DNA of 64,000 bases from Lacticaseibacillus suilingensis (GCF_016861845.1 NZ_BOLV01000011.1:35976-99975), one strand, 5' to 3'; shown: positions 1 through 11,524, counted from the stretch's first letter. Translations and numbers: made by a program. Notes: generated by a model from the sequence alone, not told the origin.

Positions 1-624
1 CGCATCGGCGCTGCCGACGACTTGGCTAATGGCCAAAGTACCTTCATGGTCGAAATGCTGGAAGCCAACGCGGCGCTGAGTCATGCCACTGCCAGCTCGC
101 TGATTTTGTTCGATGAAATCGGCCGCGGCACCGCCACCTATGACGGCATGGCGCTGGCCCAGGCCATCATCGAGTACCTGCATGATCATGTCCACGCCAA
201 GACGTTGTTCTCGACCCATTATCACGAGCTCACCGCCTTGGCGGACGACCTTCCAAAGCTGGCGAATGTCCATGTCGGGGCCGTGGAAGAAAACGGCACG
301 CTGGTCTTTTTGCACAAAATGATGCCAGGCCCGGCGGATAAGTCTTACGGGATTCACGTCGCTAAGTTGGCCGGGCTACCAAGCAGCCTACTGAACCGCG
401 CGGATACCATTTTGACCAAACTCGAAGACAACAGCCAAGAACCAGCCCCGGCCGCCGCGGCCCCGGCAGAAGACGCCCAGCTGAGCTTGTTTGCGCCAGA
501 GCCGCCGAAGCCGAAAGACAGCCCAGTGCTCAAGAAGCTGGCTAAGTTTGACCTGATGGCGGCAACGCCGATGGAGGCCATGAATTTGTTGTACGATCTG
601 CAAAAGCAGCTAAAGAAGAAGTGA
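1..624 (+). CDS. mutS: DNA mismatch repair protein MutS (C-terminal part, truncated by window edge)
   Basis: The frame is open from base 1, so this is the last 207 codons of a larger gene. MutS binds mismatched DNA and uses ATP to recruit MutL. The visible part is the end of the ABC-type ATPase: STFMVEM, the Walker B/D-loop region [12 protein letters not shown] and the switch histidine in STHYHEL. A proline/alanine-rich linker and a C-terminal helical tail follow; in the family this tail carries dimerisation and clamp contacts. mutL starts 4 bp downstream, so the two are probably one transcript. Identity is secure; the start lies outside the window. Confidence 0.97.
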   Translation, partial: RIGAADDLANGQSTFMVEMLEANAALSHATASSLILFDEIGRGTATYDGMALAQAIIEYLHDHVHAKTLFSTHYHELTALADDLPKLANVHVGAVEENGTLVFLHKMMPGPADKSYGIHVAKLAGLPSSLLNRADTILTKLEDNSQEPAPAAAAPAEDAQLSLFAPEPPKPKDSPVLKKLAKFDLMAATPMEAMNLLYDLQKQLKKK

Positions 625-628
625 GATT

Positions 629-2545
629 ATGCCTAAAATTCATCAGCTCTCAGAAACCCTGAGCAACCAAATCGCCGCTGGGGAAGTGATCGAACGTCCG
701 GCTTCAGTGGTCAAAGAATTAGTGGAAAATAGTATCGACGCCAAGGCCACCCAGGTCGATGTCGTGGTGCAAGATGCTGGTCTGAAACTGATTCAAATCA
801 TCGACAACGGCATCGGCATCGAGGCCGAAGATGTGCCGACGGCGTTCTTGCGCCATGCTACGTCAAAAATCCTAACCACCCGCGACTTGTTCAATGTCCA
901 CACCTTGGGTTTTCGTGGTGAAGCGCTGGCGTCGATTGCCGCCGTCGCCGATGTTACCTTGGCCACGGCGACTGAAGCCGGGCTGGGGACGATTGCCCAT
1001 ATCCAAGGCGGCAAGCTGATCGACCAGCACTCGGAAGGCCTGCGCCAAGGCACTCAGATTAGCGTGAAGAATCTGTTTTACAACACACCGGCGCGCCTGA
1101 AGTATGTCCAGTCGCAAAGCACCGAGCTGAACCATATTCTGGACATCGTGAACCGGCTGGCGCTGGCGCACCCGGAAATCGCCTTTACCTTGAAAAACGG
1201 TAATAACCTCGTGATGAAAACCGCCGGCCATGGCGATTTGCAGCAAACCATCGCCGGTATTTATTCGGTTGGCGTGGCCAAAAGTATGCTCGATTTCAGC
1301 GGCAGTGATTTGGATTTCAAAGTCACCGGCTACACGAGCTTACCTGACACCACCCGGGCCTCGCGCAATTACATCAGCCTGATGGTCAATGGCCGTTACA
1401 TCAAAAACTTCCAGCTCATCAAGGCTTTTATCGCCGGCTATGGCTCCAAACTGATGGTCGGGCGCTACCCACTGGCAGTGATCAACATTGAACTCGATCC
1501 GCTGCTGGTCGATGTCAATGTCCATCCCACGAAACAGGAAGTGCGCCTCAGCAAGGAAGACCAGCTGAGCAACCTGCTGACGACGACCATTCGTGAGCGG
1601 CTCGGCCGGGAGAACCTCATTCCCGATGCCTTGCACAACTTGCGGCAACACAAGCCAGTGGACATGGACCAGCTGACCATTGCCTTGAACCAAGTCACCA
1701 ATCCGCAGCCGGCCGCGCCGGATATGGTGCATGAAGACCCAGCACCGCTGCCAGAACAACCAAGTTCTACGCCTGAGACTGGCGCTTCTACTGGCCTCGC
1801 CATCGACGAATTGGATGCCCGGCCGATTTTCGATGAACCTGACCGCTTGGCCGCTTGGGATGAGAAATACAAGCAAGCGCCCCAACCGACAGTGGTACCG
1901 GATTTGACTCGGGATGACAAGCCAAAGGAACGCTTCCCTAGCGAACTGCGCTATCTTGGCCAAGTTCATGGCACTTACCTGCTGGCAGAAGCGCCAGATG
2001 GCTTGTACATGCTGGATCAGCACGCTGCCCAAGAGCGGGTTAATTATGAGCGCTTGCGCCGGGAAATCGGCGAAGTCAGTAGCGATGAACAGGCGCTGCT
2101 GGTGCCGATTACCTTGGACTATCCGGCTAGCGATGCCGTGACTATTCGCGCCCGCCGCGAGGTGCTGGCTGGCGTCGGCATTGAACTGGAAGACTTTGGT
2201 CAAAACACCTTCGTCCTGCGTCAGCATCCGACCTGGTTCAAAAAGGGTGAGGAGGAACAAACGGTTCGTGCCATCATCGACTGGGTGCTGAATGAAGGCC
2301 ATGTCACGGTGGCGGCGTTTCGGGAACAAACCGCCATCATGATGAGCTGTAAACAAGCCATCAAGGCGAACCATCACCTGGATGCCCCGCAAGCTGAGGC
2401 CTTGCTCAAGCACCTGGCTGAATGCGAAAATCCCTTCAACTGTCCACATGGCCGGCCGACACTGGTGCATTTTTCCAACACGGATTTGGAAAAGATGTTC
2501 AAGCGCATTCAGGACAGCCACACCAGCTTCGGAGGCGCAAAATGA
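629..2545 (+). CDS. mutL: DNA mismatch repair protein MutL
   Basis: MutL links mismatch recognition by MutS to strand incision. The 638-residue protein has the GHKL ATPase at the N-terminus ([38 protein letters not shown]). A variable linker covers about residues 340-440. The C-terminal dimerisation/endonuclease domain carries [12 protein letters not shown], which fits the DQHA-x2-E-x4-E metal-site motif, plus SCKQAIK and CPHGRP. The family rule is that these motifs mark a MutL with its own nicking activity, as expected in bacteria lacking MutH. The ATG lies 4 bp after mutS, and the stop overlaps the start of maf. Confidence 0.97.
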   Translation: MPKIHQLSETLSNQIAAGEVIERPASVVKELVENSIDAKATQVDVVVQDAGLKLIQIIDNGIGIEAEDVPTAFLRHATSKILTTRDLFNVHTLGFRGEALASIAAVADVTLATATEAGLGTIAHIQGGKLIDQHSEGLRQGTQISVKNLFYNTPARLKYVQSQSTELNHILDIVNRLALAHPEIAFTLKNGNNLVMKTAGHGDLQQTIAGIYSVGVAKSMLDFSGSDLDFKVTGYTSLPDTTRASRNYISLMVNGRYIKNFQLIKAFIAGYGSKLMVGRYPLAVINIELDPLLVDVNVHPTKQEVRLSKEDQLSNLLTTTIRERLGRENLIPDALHNLRQHKPVDMDQLTIALNQVTNPQPAAPDMVHEDPAPLPEQPSSTPETGASTGLAIDELDARPIFDEPDRLAAWDEKYKQAPQPTVVPDLTRDDKPKERFPSELRYLGQVHGTYLLAEAPDGLYMLDQHAAQERVNYERLRREIGEVSSDEQALLVPITLDYPASDAVTIRARREVLAGVGIELEDFGQNTFVLRQHPTWFKKGEEEQTVRAIIDWVLNEGHVTVAAFREQTAIMMSCKQAIKANHHLDAPQAEALLKHLAECENPFNCPHGRPTLVHFSNTDLEKMFKRIQDSHTSFGGAK

Positions 2546-3096
2546 TTATCTTAGCCAGCAACTCACCGCGCCGGCAAGAACTGCTCAAGCGCGTGGTGCC
2601 TGACTTTACCGTGATGCCGGCCGCCGTTGATGAACGAGCCTTGCCCATCCTGCCGCCGCGTGCTTATGTGCAGCGGCTGGCGGCAGCCAAATGTGGCGCC
2701 GTGGCGCGCGAGCATCCTGGAGCCACAGTGATTGCCGCCGATACCATGGTGGCTTTCAACGGTGAACTGCTCGGCAAGCCTCAGACGGCCGAGGCGGCGA
2801 CAGCAATGCTCACCGCACTTGGGGGGCAGACGCACCAAGTCCACACTGGCCTGTGCGTTTATTGGCCAGACAAAACTATGCGGCAAACAGTGGTGACCAC
2901 CGAAGTGACCTTCTGGCCGTTAACGGCCACGGAGATTGCGGATTACGTGGCGACCGGCGAGCCCTTGGATAAGGCTGGTGGCTATGGCATTCAGGGTCAA
3001 GGCAGTTTGTTGGTCAAAGCCATTGCTGGTGATTTTTATAATGTGGTGGGTCTACCCATCAGCACACTAGCGCGGGTGCTGGCCGCCAAACAATAA
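2542..3096 (+). CDS. maf: Maf-family nucleotide pyrophosphatase
   Basis: This is a 184-residue Maf protein. Family members hydrolyse dTTP/UTP or modified nucleotides to monophosphates, and in Bacillus Maf has been tied to septum control. Seen: the N-terminal [13 protein letters not shown] signature, the catalytic-region ADTMV, and the lysine-containing [13 protein letters not shown] loop. I chose the ATG that overlaps the mutL stop (ATGA) because GGAGGC sits in front of it and the protein then begins exactly at the family's conserved N-terminus. It is probably translationally coupled to mutL, and a hairpin terminator starts inside its stop codon. Confidence 0.93.
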   Translation: MIILASNSPRRQELLKRVVPDFTVMPAAVDERALPILPPRAYVQRLAAAKCGAVAREHPGATVIAADTMVAFNGELLGKPQTAEAATAMLTALGGQTHQVHTGLCVYWPDKTMRQTVVTTEVTFWPLTATEIADYVATGEPLDKAGGYGIQGQGSLLVKAIAGDFYNVVGLPISTLARVLAAKQ

Positions 3097-3120
3097 GTCG
3101 AGTCATCGGCTTATTTTTTT
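3092..3120 (+). terminator. Rho-independent terminator of mutS-mutL-maf
   Basis: AATAAGTCG and CGGCTTATT form a 9-bp stem (one G-U pair) with a 6-nt loop, followed directly by a run of T. The stem overlaps the maf stop codon. Confidence 0.85.
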
Positions 3121-3510
3121 TGGCTTAAAGTGCCTTGGTGCGGCATTTGCGTAATTAATAGTCAGCGGCAAAATTGGCGCGAAATGATTGTTAATGGCAT
3201 GAGCAAATAACTGGCGCGTTTTGGCATTTGGTGGCAAGATGACCGGTACTCAAAGCAATGGCGAGCTGTGCCAGCGCGTTGAGCGGTGTCTGGCCAAGGC
3301 GTTGTGCCGACTGCCAACTAAGGAGGTGGTGCTAACGGCTGGGGTCGTGGCCCGCAAATGACACCGGATAAGGCTGGACCCGCCGCGGCCAGCGACTGTT
3401 GATCTTGGGTAAGTTAGTGCGTGTTGGTCGCCTGCAATGAGGGTAGTGTAAGGCCCGGAAGGCGACCGTTTGTAAGAGACACAGTCAGTAATTTCAAGGG
3501 GGACTTTGGG
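3121..3510. other. 390-bp intergenic region before the WxL cluster
   Basis: I recognise no gene here. It contains a near-consensus Shine-Dalgarno (AAGGAGG at about 3319) followed only by a GTG-initiated reading frame of about 10 codons. An inverted repeat GGTCGCCT / AGGCGACC (3426-3433 and 3460-3467) flanks a 26-nt loop shortly before the next start. It may be the leader or promoter region of the WxL gene, but I see no clear -35/-10 pair. Confidence 0.4.
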
Positions 3511-4194
3511 ATGAAAAAAGCAACATGGTTATTTAGCAGTGTAATTGCGGCATTATTGACGACTGGAGCACCGGCTGTGGTGTCAGCAGAAAGTGGACCA
3601 GGTACTAGCGATAGCAATCTATCAACTGGAACTACAGACGGTTTCACCTTAGCAACAGATACAGAAGTAGCAACTGCTGAGAGTGTTGCCGAGGTGAATA
3701 TTCAACCTGGCAACCTTTTTCTGAAAGCGGTGCCGAACCTGAATTTCGGAGAGAAAGAAGTGAAGGGTTTAATTACAAATGGGCTAGATTTCTCATTGAC
3801 AAAGGGTACTATTCAAACCGGAGCGGCCGCGTACGACGGCAATTCTTCTAATTCAATTGAAGTCGACGATTTTCGGGGCACAAATGCAGGTTGGACCTTA
3901 AACGCTAAAATCAGTGGCTTTACGAAACTAGGAGACAATAGCGCAAGCCTTTCTGCGACTGAATTTACCCTCACAGGAGCAGTAAAGACCGACACATTGG
4001 ATGAAAATTTGACCGGAAGCAACATTGCGACCGGTGAAACCTCTATCCTTACTGCGGCCGAGGGCAAAGGTTCAGGTATTGTTCAATCCACACTTGAAGA
4101 CGCGAAACTATCATTTGCAAAGACTCCTAATGCAGTTGCTGGTACCTACCAGGCAACTGTGACATGGACACTTAGTGCAGTGCCAGGAGCTTAA
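3511..4194 (+). CDS. WxL-domain cell-surface protein
   Basis: A secreted 227-residue protein with a signal peptide (MKKATWLFSS then a hydrophobic stretch, cleavage near VVSAES) and a C-terminal WxL domain. It has a proximal motif GWTLNAKI and the terminal motif TWTLSAVP. WxL domains bind peptidoglycan non-covalently. The ATG at 3511 is preferred over an in-frame GTG 90 bp upstream because AAGGGGGA precedes it and the signal peptide follows at once. Downstream genes encode the usual DUF916/DUF3324 and small LPxTG partners, so this is a minimal csc-like cluster. Base composition is clearly more AT-rich than the neighbouring genes, which suggests transfer or diversifying cell-surface evolution. 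Confidence 0.9.
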   Translation: MKKATWLFSSVIAALLTTGAPAVVSAESGPGTSDSNLSTGTTDGFTLATDTEVATAESVAEVNIQPGNLFLKAVPNLNFGEKEVKGLITNGLDFSLTKGTIQTGAAAYDGNSSNSIEVDDFRGTNAGWTLNAKISGFTKLGDNSASLSATEFTLTGAVKTDTLDENLTGSNIATGETSILTAAEGKGSGIVQSTLEDAKLSFAKTPNAVAGTYQATVTWTLSAVPGA

Positions 4195-4323
4195 GGATTT
4201 AACATTGCTCAATTGCTTCGGGCAGCTTTCAAAGCATTTATCTGCTCATGTCAGTAAATCTCTTGACAAGAGTGGGGTCTGGCCCAAGTTAGTCCCAGTT
4301 TTGCGGTGAGAGGGGGTGCGGTT

Positions 4324-5292
4324 ATGAAACGATGGTGGTGGCTTATCCTCCTGCTAGGACTGTTCTGGCCAGGTCAACCAGTGGCCGCGGAAGGGGCAGG
4401 CTTCACAGTGACACCAGACCTTCCGGCGAACCAAATCGGTGGCGATACTGGTTGGTTCAACTTGCTGGTGAAGCCGGGCGAAACCCAAACCTTGACGGTG
4501 ACAGTGGCCAATCAATCGGATCAGGATAAACAACTGAAGCTGGAGCTGACCAATGCCTTCACGCAAGACAATGGGCAGGTGGGCTATGCGCCAAATCAGA
4601 AAAAGGCCGCTTCTGCCAAGTTGCAACTGACGGCCATTGGCTCGAAACCTATTTCGCTGATTTTGGCCGCGCATCAGGGCCGGAAGGTGACTTTTCAGGT
4701 GAAACCACCAGCGGAGGGCTTCTCAGGACAAATCCTAGGCGCGGTGTATGTTCGCGATGAAACGCCACCGGCAGAAGCTTCTGGCAGTGGCTTTGCAGTT
4801 ACCAACGCCTTCGCAATGGTGGTGGCGGTTCAGCTGCAGACTAGCGAAAAGCTGGTGCCGCCAGCCGTGCAGTTGGATGCCGTGAAGGCCACCACTGAGC
4901 ACATTCAAGCGACCCTCCAAAACACTGCACCGCGGCTGTTTGGCAAGCTGACGTTGCAGGCAAAAGTGTTGCCGGTTGGTCAGAAGACGGCCGTTTACAC
5001 CCAAAAGAACACGGATTACGCCATGGCGCCCACCTCAGCCTTCAACTACCAACTCACCCCGACCAAAACTTTGGCCGCAGGCGAGTATCAGCTGGTGATC
5101 GACGCCAGCGCTGGCAACTACAAGTGGCATTTGACGAAGAACTTCACGTTGAAGCAGGTCATCGCCGCGGCCCCAGCACCAGCGCCGAAAGTTAATCCGC
5201 CGGTCTGGTGGCCATGGGCCGTTGCGCTCGTCGCCGTGCTGCTGCTCGGCATCGGGCTCGGTTGGTGGCGTGGCCGCAAACAGCGGGGGTGA
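4324..5292 (+). CDS. DUF916/DUF3324 WxL-cluster membrane-anchored protein
   Basis: A 322-residue surface protein with a signal peptide (KRWWWLILLLGLFWPG). An immunoglobulin-like DUF916 region covers about residues 30-150 (FTVTPDLPANQIGG...WFNLLVKPGE...TLTVTVAN). A DUF3324 region covers about 150-280, followed by a C-terminal transmembrane helix (PWAVALVAVLLLGIGLG) and a basic tail. Such proteins accompany WxL proteins and are thought to hold them at the wall or bind host ligands. The ATG at 4324 follows GAGAGGGGG; an in-frame GTG at 4306 overlaps that site and is less likely. The next gene starts 3 bp after its stop. Confidence 0.88.
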   Translation: MKRWWWLILLLGLFWPGQPVAAEGAGFTVTPDLPANQIGGDTGWFNLLVKPGETQTLTVTVANQSDQDKQLKLELTNAFTQDNGQVGYAPNQKKAASAKLQLTAIGSKPISLILAAHQGRKVTFQVKPPAEGFSGQILGAVYVRDETPPAEASGSGFAVTNAFAMVVAVQLQTSEKLVPPAVQLDAVKATTEHIQATLQNTAPRLFGKLTLQAKVLPVGQKTAVYTQKNTDYAMAPTSAFNYQLTPTKTLAAGEYQLVIDASAGNYKWHLTKNFTLKQVIAAAPAPAPKVNPPVWWPWAVALVAVLLLGIGLGWWRGRKQRG

Positions 5293-5295
5293 CCT

Positions 5296-5598
5296 ATGAA
5301 AAAAGTGGGATGGCTTTTAATCGCTGGGCTGAGCTTCAGCTTTTACACCGCGCAGCCGGTGCGAGCTGATCAGATGCGCAGCACGGCGAGCTTCACCCTT
5401 GTTGCGTCGCCGCCAACTTGGCCAACGCCGGGGGCACCGACGGAACAGCCGCCAAAGCGGCCTTCGCCTGGTCCGCTACCGGCTACTGGGGAAACGCAGC
5501 ACGCGCTGGTGGTGTGGCTGGGCGTTGGCTTGCTGGCGGCGCTTGGCCTGAACCAGCGCCGGGTTAACCGGCGGCGCGGGCTGAGACAGATAGGGTAA
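5296..5598 (+). CDS. Small LPxTG-anchored surface protein of the WxL cluster
   Basis: A 100-residue precursor with a signal peptide at residues 1-24 (cleavage near VRADQ), a short proline-rich middle, and a complete sortase signal: LPATGE, a hydrophobic segment (VVWLGVGLLAALGL), then an arginine-rich tail. The mature protein would be only about 40 residues fixed to peptidoglycan by sortase A. Tiny LPxTG proteins are a regular member of csc/WxL clusters. It starts 3 bp after the DUF916 gene and ends just before a strong bidirectional terminator, so it closes the operon. Confidence 0.85.
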   Translation: MKKVGWLLIAGLSFSFYTAQPVRADQMRSTASFTLVASPPTWPTPGAPTEQPPKRPSPGPLPATGETQHALVVWLGVGLLAALGLNQRRVNRRRGLRQIG

Positions 5599-5603
5599 AC
5601 AAC

Positions 5604-5643
5604 AAAGAGGCAGTGCTCGCATGAATGCAAGCACTGCCTCTTT
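5604..5643. terminator. Bidirectional terminator between convergent genes
   Basis: A perfect 14-bp stem (AAAGAGGCAGTGCT / AGCACTGCCTCTTT) with a 12-nt loop, rich in A on one side and T on the other. It serves the WxL cluster on the plus strand and the VTT gene on the minus strand. Confidence 0.9.
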
Positions 5644-5657
5644 CAGTTTGGCTTCAG

Positions 5658-6254
5658 TTACCCGAACAAGCGCAGGAGCCAATGCGCGCCGAAAATCAAC
5701 GCCCAGCTGTAAGCCGCAATCGTAATGGGTTTGCCCAGAATGATGATCCAAGAAAACATCCGGGTTTTCATATGGGTCAGGCCGGCAATCAGGCAAAGCA
5801 CGTCGTCTGGCGCGATTGGCGCGATGATGGCGACGGCGAAGAACATGTCGAACTTCTGCTGGTTCTTGGCGTAGGCCATGTATTTTTCAAAGACTTTTTC
5901 CGGCACGATATGGAGAATGAAGGGCTTGCCGTAACGGCGCGCCAGGAAGAAGTTGATGAAAGAGCCGATACAGATACCGATGTAGTTATATAAAAAGCCT
6001 TGCCAGGGGCCAAACAGGAGCACCCCGGCCGCGGTACTGACGCCGCCAGGAATGATGGGGATGACGACTTGAACGATTTGAATGGCGATGAAAATCAATG
6101 GCCCAACAAAACCAGTGCCGTTGAGGTAATTCTGGAGGTTGCTGAGGTTTTTAAAGACCCCGATGCGATACCAGTAGATCGTCACGGCAATGATTGCCAG
6201 GAGACTCAACAAGGCGGTAATGTTGATCAGCCGGCGTGAGGTCGTTTCGCTCAA
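5658..6254 (-). CDS. TVP38/TMEM64 (VTT-domain) family membrane protein
   Basis: An integral membrane protein of about 198 residues with five or so hydrophobic segments and a VTT/SNARE-associated domain (PIIPGGVSTAAGVLLFGP, GSFINFFLARRYGK). It is distantly related to DedA. Family members are proposed lipid scramblases or transporters; the substrate here is unknown. The longest frame begins with GTG at 6263, but that codon abuts the Shine-Dalgarno AGAAGG. The TTG at 6254 has an 8-nt spacing, so I place the start there (MSETTSRR). It is monocistronic and convergent with the WxL cluster. Confidence 0.85.
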   Translation of the reverse strand: MSETTSRRLINITALLSLLAIIAVTIYWYRIGVFKNLSNLQNYLNGTGFVGPLIFIAIQIVQVVIPIIPGGVSTAAGVLLFGPWQGFLYNYIGICIGSFINFFLARRYGKPFILHIVPEKVFEKYMAYAKNQQKFDMFFAVAIIAPIAPDDVLCLIAGLTHMKTRMFSWIIILGKPITIAAYSWALIFGAHWLLRLFG

Positions 6255-6450
6255 AAGCGTCACCTTCTTTCGAGGATAATTTTATCAGCTTGAAGCAGTG
6301 CTGCCTAGCATTGCGTGCGAACAGTTTCGTCACTTGGCGCTTGGGCTTAAGTCGTAGAACGCCGGTAAAACAGCCTTGGCGTGCATGGGCGAAAGCCGGC
6401 TTTTATGGTAAACTGGGTTGCAAACATATGTACTGAAAAGAGAGGGCACT

Positions 6451-7029
6451 ATGTACGAATACTTGAATGGCACCGTCGCTGATGTCGCGCCAGGCTATGT
6501 GGTGCTGGATGTGCAAGGCGTGGGCTACCGCCTGCTGATGGGCAACCCTTATGCTTACACGATTGGCCAGCAAGCCAAAATCTATGTGCAGCACATCATC
6601 CGCGACAACGACCAGGCCTTGTATGGGTTTGAAAACCAAGCGGCCAAGCAAACCTTCAACCAGCTGCTGACGGTGACCGGGATTGGGCCGAAGTCCGCAC
6701 TGGCGATTTTGGCCAATGCCGACACCACCGGCCTGGCCCAAGCTGTGGCCAGCGGCGACGTGGGCTTTTTGACGAAGTTCCCTGGTATTGGCAAAAAAAC
6801 CGCGCAGCAGATTATTTTGGATTTGAAAGGTAAGCTGCACCTGACCCCAGAAGCCGATCCGACGCCGGCAACGGCAAACGTCGACCCCGCCTTAGCGGAT
6901 GCCATGGCCGCCTTGGTGGCCCTGGGTTACCCAGACAAAGCGGTGGCAAAGTTAGAAAAGCCGTTAACTGCCAGTGGGGCGACGACGACGGATGAGTATT
7001 TGCGCCGCGGGTTACAATTATTGAGCTAG
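6451..7029 (+). CDS. ruvA: Holliday junction branch migration protein RuvA
   Basis: RuvA tetramers grip Holliday junctions and load the RuvB motor. The 192-residue protein has the N-terminal OB fold ([12 protein letters not shown]), two helix-hairpin-helix motifs ([14 protein letters not shown] and [20 protein letters not shown]) and a C-terminal three-helix domain ([12 protein letters not shown]) that contacts RuvB. The ATG at 6451 follows AGAGGG and begins at the conserved N-terminus; an upstream in-frame ATG at 6418 lacks a good site. ruvB follows after 10 bp. Confidence 0.96.
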   Translation: MYEYLNGTVADVAPGYVVLDVQGVGYRLLMGNPYAYTIGQQAKIYVQHIIRDNDQALYGFENQAAKQTFNQLLTVTGIGPKSALAILANADTTGLAQAVASGDVGFLTKFPGIGKKTAQQIILDLKGKLHLTPEADPTPATANVDPALADAMAALVALGYPDKAVAKLEKPLTASGATTTDEYLRRGLQLLS

Positions 7030-7039
7030 GAGGATTGTT

Positions 7040-8038
7040 GTGGCAGACGAGCGAATCGTATCAAAAGACGCTGAGCCGGATGACGACGCTATTGAGCGGA
7101 GTCTGCGGCCGCATCAGTTAGCCGACTACATCGGCCAAACTGCGGTGAAGTCGCAGCTCACCGTCTACATTCAAGCGGCGTTGAAGCGCGAAGAAGCCAT
7201 GGACCATGTGCTCCTTTATGGCCCGCCTGGCTTAGGGAAAACTACGCTGGCTTTGGTGATTGCCAACGAACTTGGCGTGCACATTCGCACCACCTCTGGC
7301 CCGGCGATTGAAAAGCCGGGCGATTTGGTGGCGATGCTGAATGAACTGCAACCAGGCGATGTCCTGTTCGTGGATGAAATTCACCGCTTACCGAAAATCG
7401 TTGAAGAAATGCTGTACTCGGCGATGGAAGACTTTTACATCGATATCGTGGTAGGGGAAGGCCCAACCGCGCACCCGGTGCATTTTCCCTTGCCGCCGTT
7501 TACGCTGATCGGCGCCACGACCAGAGCCGGAATGCTGTCGGCGCCGCTGCGTGACCGCTTCGGCATCACGGAACACATGCAGTACTACAACGAAGATGAG
7601 CTGAAGCATATCGTGCTGCGCTCGGCTTCGATTTTCAATATGGCGGTGCCAGACAGTGCCGCACTGGAAGTGGCCCGACGCTCACGGGGCACTCCGCGGA
7701 TTGCCAACCGCTTGTTGCGGCGCATTCGCGATTTTGCCGATGTGGCGGACTCCGACTTGGATGTCGCTTTGGTGGATCACGCTTTGGCCCAACTGCAAGT
7801 GGATGACCGCGGTCTGGATGCCATCGACCGCAAGTTGCTGGGCATGATGATTCGCGACTATGATGGCGGGCCAGTGGGGCTGAACACCATCGCCGCGAAC
7901 ATCGGCGAGGAAACCGCGACCATCGAAGAAATGTATGAACCCTATCTCCTGCAAATCGGTTTTCTCAAGCGCACGCCGCGCGGCCGCATGGTGACGCCGG
8001 CGGGTTATGACCATTTGCACATTCCCTTTACCCATTAA
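7040..8038 (+). CDS. ruvB: Holliday junction branch migration helicase RuvB
   Basis: The AAA+ motor of the RuvAB complex, 332 residues. Seen: [12 protein letters not shown], Walker [12 protein letters not shown], Walker B LFVDEIHR, sensor 1 [18 protein letters not shown] with the arginine-finger region, sensor 2 [15 protein letters not shown], and the C-terminal winged helix ([10 protein letters not shown]). It starts with GTG preceded by AGGAGG. It is cotranscribed with ruvA, and queA follows after 17 bp, an order common in lactobacilli. Confidence 0.97.
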   Translation: MADERIVSKDAEPDDDAIERSLRPHQLADYIGQTAVKSQLTVYIQAALKREEAMDHVLLYGPPGLGKTTLALVIANELGVHIRTTSGPAIEKPGDLVAMLNELQPGDVLFVDEIHRLPKIVEEMLYSAMEDFYIDIVVGEGPTAHPVHFPLPPFTLIGATTRAGMLSAPLRDRFGITEHMQYYNEDELKHIVLRSASIFNMAVPDSAALEVARRSRGTPRIANRLLRRIRDFADVADSDLDVALVDHALAQLQVDDRGLDAIDRKLLGMMIRDYDGGPVGLNTIAANIGEETATIEEMYEPYLLQIGFLKRTPRGRMVTPAGYDHLHIPFTH

Positions 8039-8055
8039 ATGATTGGAAGGATAAC

Positions 8056-9090
8056 ATGCTCACTACTGAAGACTTTGACTATGATTTGCCTCATGAACTG
8101 ATTGCCCAGACGCCGCTGAAGGAACGTGACGCCAGCCGCTTGCTGGTGTTGAACGCGGAAACTGGTGCGTATGAGGATAAGCATTTTTACGACATTCTGG
8201 ATTACCTGAACCCCGGCGACGCAGTGGTGATGAACGATACCCGGGTGATGCCAGCGCGGTTGTATGGTGTGAAAAAAGACACCGGTGCCCACATGGAAGT
8301 GCTGCTGCTGCACAACACAGAAGGCGACCAATGGGAAACCTTGATGAAGCCAGCCAAAAAAGCCCCAGTTGGCACTGAAATCGACTTTGGGGATGGCTTG
8401 TTGAAGGCAACCGTGAAGGAAGAACTGGATCACGGCGGTCGCATTATTGAGTTCCACTACGACGGCATTTTCATGGAGATTCTGGATCAGCTTGGCGAAA
8501 CCCCGCTGCCGCCGTACATCAAAGCTAAGCTCGATGACCCGGAGATGTACCAAACCGTTTACGCCAAGGAAATGGGTTCGGCGGCCGCCCCAACCGCTGG
8601 CCTCCACTGGACCCCAGAACTATTGCAAAAGGTCAAAGACAAAGGCGTGAAGCTCGTTTATCTGACGCTCCATGTCGGCCTGGGCACCTTCCGGCCGGTG
8701 TCTGTGGACAACATTGAAGACCACAAGATGCACAGCGAATTCTACCGCTTCTCTCAAGAAGCCGCGGACACGCTCAACGAAGTCAAAGCCAATGGCGGCC
8801 GTATCATCGCCACCGGCACCACCTCGATTCGCACCTTGGAAACGATCGGCACCAAGTTCGACGGTCAGATCAAACCTGACTCCGGCTGGACCGACATCTT
8901 CATCAAGCCTGGCTACCAGTGGCGCTTGGTCGATGCCTTCATCACCAACTTCCACCTGCCAAAGTCCACGTTGGTCATGCTCGTCGCCGCCTTCACCGGT
9001 CGCGAAAACATCCTGAACGCCTATCACCACGCGATTGAAGAAAAGTACCGCTTCTTCAGCTTTGGCGACGCCATGTATATTCACAAGTAA
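8056..9090 (+). CDS. queA: S-adenosylmethionine:tRNA ribosyltransferase-isomerase QueA
   Basis: QueA transfers and rearranges the ribosyl group of S-adenosylmethionine onto preQ1 in the tRNA anticodon, giving epoxyqueuosine. The 344 residues match the full family length. Conserved stretches are [50 protein letters not shown] and [25 protein letters not shown] site precedes the ATG. Together with tgt downstream it forms the queuosine-insertion pair; two palindromic repeats now separate them, so they may no longer share one transcript. Confidence 0.96.
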   Translation: MLTTEDFDYDLPHELIAQTPLKERDASRLLVLNAETGAYEDKHFYDILDYLNPGDAVVMNDTRVMPARLYGVKKDTGAHMEVLLLHNTEGDQWETLMKPAKKAPVGTEIDFGDGLLKATVKEELDHGGRIIEFHYDGIFMEILDQLGETPLPPYIKAKLDDPEMYQTVYAKEMGSAAAPTAGLHWTPELLQKVKDKGVKLVYLTLHVGLGTFRPVSVDNIEDHKMHSEFYRFSQEAADTLNEVKANGGRIIATGTTSIRTLETIGTKFDGQIKPDSGWTDIFIKPGYQWRLVDAFITNFHLPKSTLVMLVAAFTGRENILNAYHHAIEEKYRFFSFGDAMYIHK

Positions 9091-9218
9091 AAGGCTGCGG
9101 AAGGTGGCCGTTTTTAGCCCGACAAATAGCCTAGCTCTGAGCCTTATCGGCGAACTTTGCCGATGAGACTCAGAGCGTAGCTATTTGCTCGGGCGTTGGC
9201 CGCCTGGAGCGCAACTAC
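9091..9218 (+). repeat. Modular palindromic repeat, copy R1
   Basis: It begins directly after the queA stop codon with AAGGCTGCGGAAGGTGGCC and ends with GGAGCGCAACTA. It folds as nested stems: GCCCGA/TCGGGC, CAAATAGC/GCTATTTG, a CTA/GTA internal loop, GCTCTGAG/CTCAGAGC and ATCGGC/GCCGAT around a 7-nt loop. The outer blocks recur in R2, R3, R4 and R5; the two inner stems are unique to this copy. No T-run follows, so it is not an ordinary terminator. Confidence 0.85.
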
Positions 9219-9220
9219 AC

Positions 9221-10777
<1,557 letters not shown>

Positions 10778-10843
10778 TCTAGCGATTGCGGTGATTCTTT
10801 GGTACAGTGTTACTGAACAAATAAGAAAACGAGGTAATTCATT

Positions 10844-11254
10844 TTGAGTAGTGGATTTTCAATGATCATCTTACTGGTGCTGATGTTCGGGGTCATGTAC
10901 TTCGGCATGATGCGCCCACAGAAGAAGCAGCAACAACAACGCATGGAAATGCTGAAGGGCCTGAAGAAAGGCGACAAAATCGTCACCATCGGCGGCTTGC
11001 ATGGGGTGATTGATTCTATCGATCGCGCCGGCAACACCGTTGATTTGGATCTGGACGGTGTTTTCCTGACCTTCAGCCTGTCCGCCATTCGCACAGTGAC
11101 GCCAGCGGCTGCCCCAGTTGAGGACAAGCCCTATAGCGAACCAAGCAGCGACGATGTTACCAGCAACGACGCTAGCGATAACGCTGATAGCGAAGCAGCC
11201 AGCGAGGACACACCGGCTGACAGCGACAAGCAGGACGATAGCGAAGCCAAATAA
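10844..11254 (+). CDS. yajC: Preprotein translocase subunit YajC
   Basis: A small accessory subunit of the Sec-DF translocon, 136 residues, with one N-terminal membrane helix (MIILLVLMFGVMYFGMM). The conserved RPQKKQQQQRMEMLKGLKKG and GDKIVTIGGLHGVI follow. The last 40 or so residues are an acidic Ser/Asp/Glu-rich tail of low complexity, as in many lactobacilli. Translation begins at TTG (10844), 8 nt after GAGG. A hairpin terminator follows. Confidence 0.93.
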   Translation: MSSGFSMIILLVLMFGVMYFGMMRPQKKQQQQRMEMLKGLKKGDKIVTIGGLHGVIDSIDRAGNTVDLDLDGVFLTFSLSAIRTVTPAAAPVEDKPYSEPSSDDVTSNDASDNADSEAASEDTPADSDKQDDSEAK

Positions 11255-11266
11255 GCACCAGCTTCG

Positions 11267-11307
11267 AGCTTCCAGTTGAGCGGCCACCTCTCACTGGGAG
11301 CTTTTTT
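11267..11307 (+). terminator. Terminator after yajC
   Basis: AGCTTCCAGT...GAG pairs imperfectly with CTCACTGGGAGCT, followed by TTTTTT. It closes the tgt-yajC unit. Confidence 0.75.
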
Positions 11308-11524
11308 CGTGGGCTGAATTAAATTGTTCATCGGGTAACATGAACTCACCGGGCTAATTGACAGTTTGACGGTCATCGCGCCAGTAGCGGGGATGAGGCC
11401 CGTCGTAGCGATGAGGGATAAGACAATAAAAGTTGAAATGAACACGGTTACGCTCACTCAATAACGAAATATTTTTAAATGAGAATGCCTTTATAACAGT
11501 GTTTTCGACCCCTCCGATATTTTT

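Noticed and set aside
1340..2521. 393-codon open frame antisense to mutL
   Set aside because: It is the codon-phase shadow of a GC-rich gene; it has no ribosome site or family resemblance, and mutL on the other strand is certain.
3314..3360. T-box-like core near AAGGAGGTGGTGCTAACG
   Set aside because: It superficially resembles AGGGTGGTACCGCG but lacks the conserved ACCGCG and any following terminator; no amino-acid gene follows.
3414..3647. 77-codon minus-strand frame over the WxL signal peptide region
   Set aside because: It lies antisense to a well-supported start and signal peptide and has no initiation signal.
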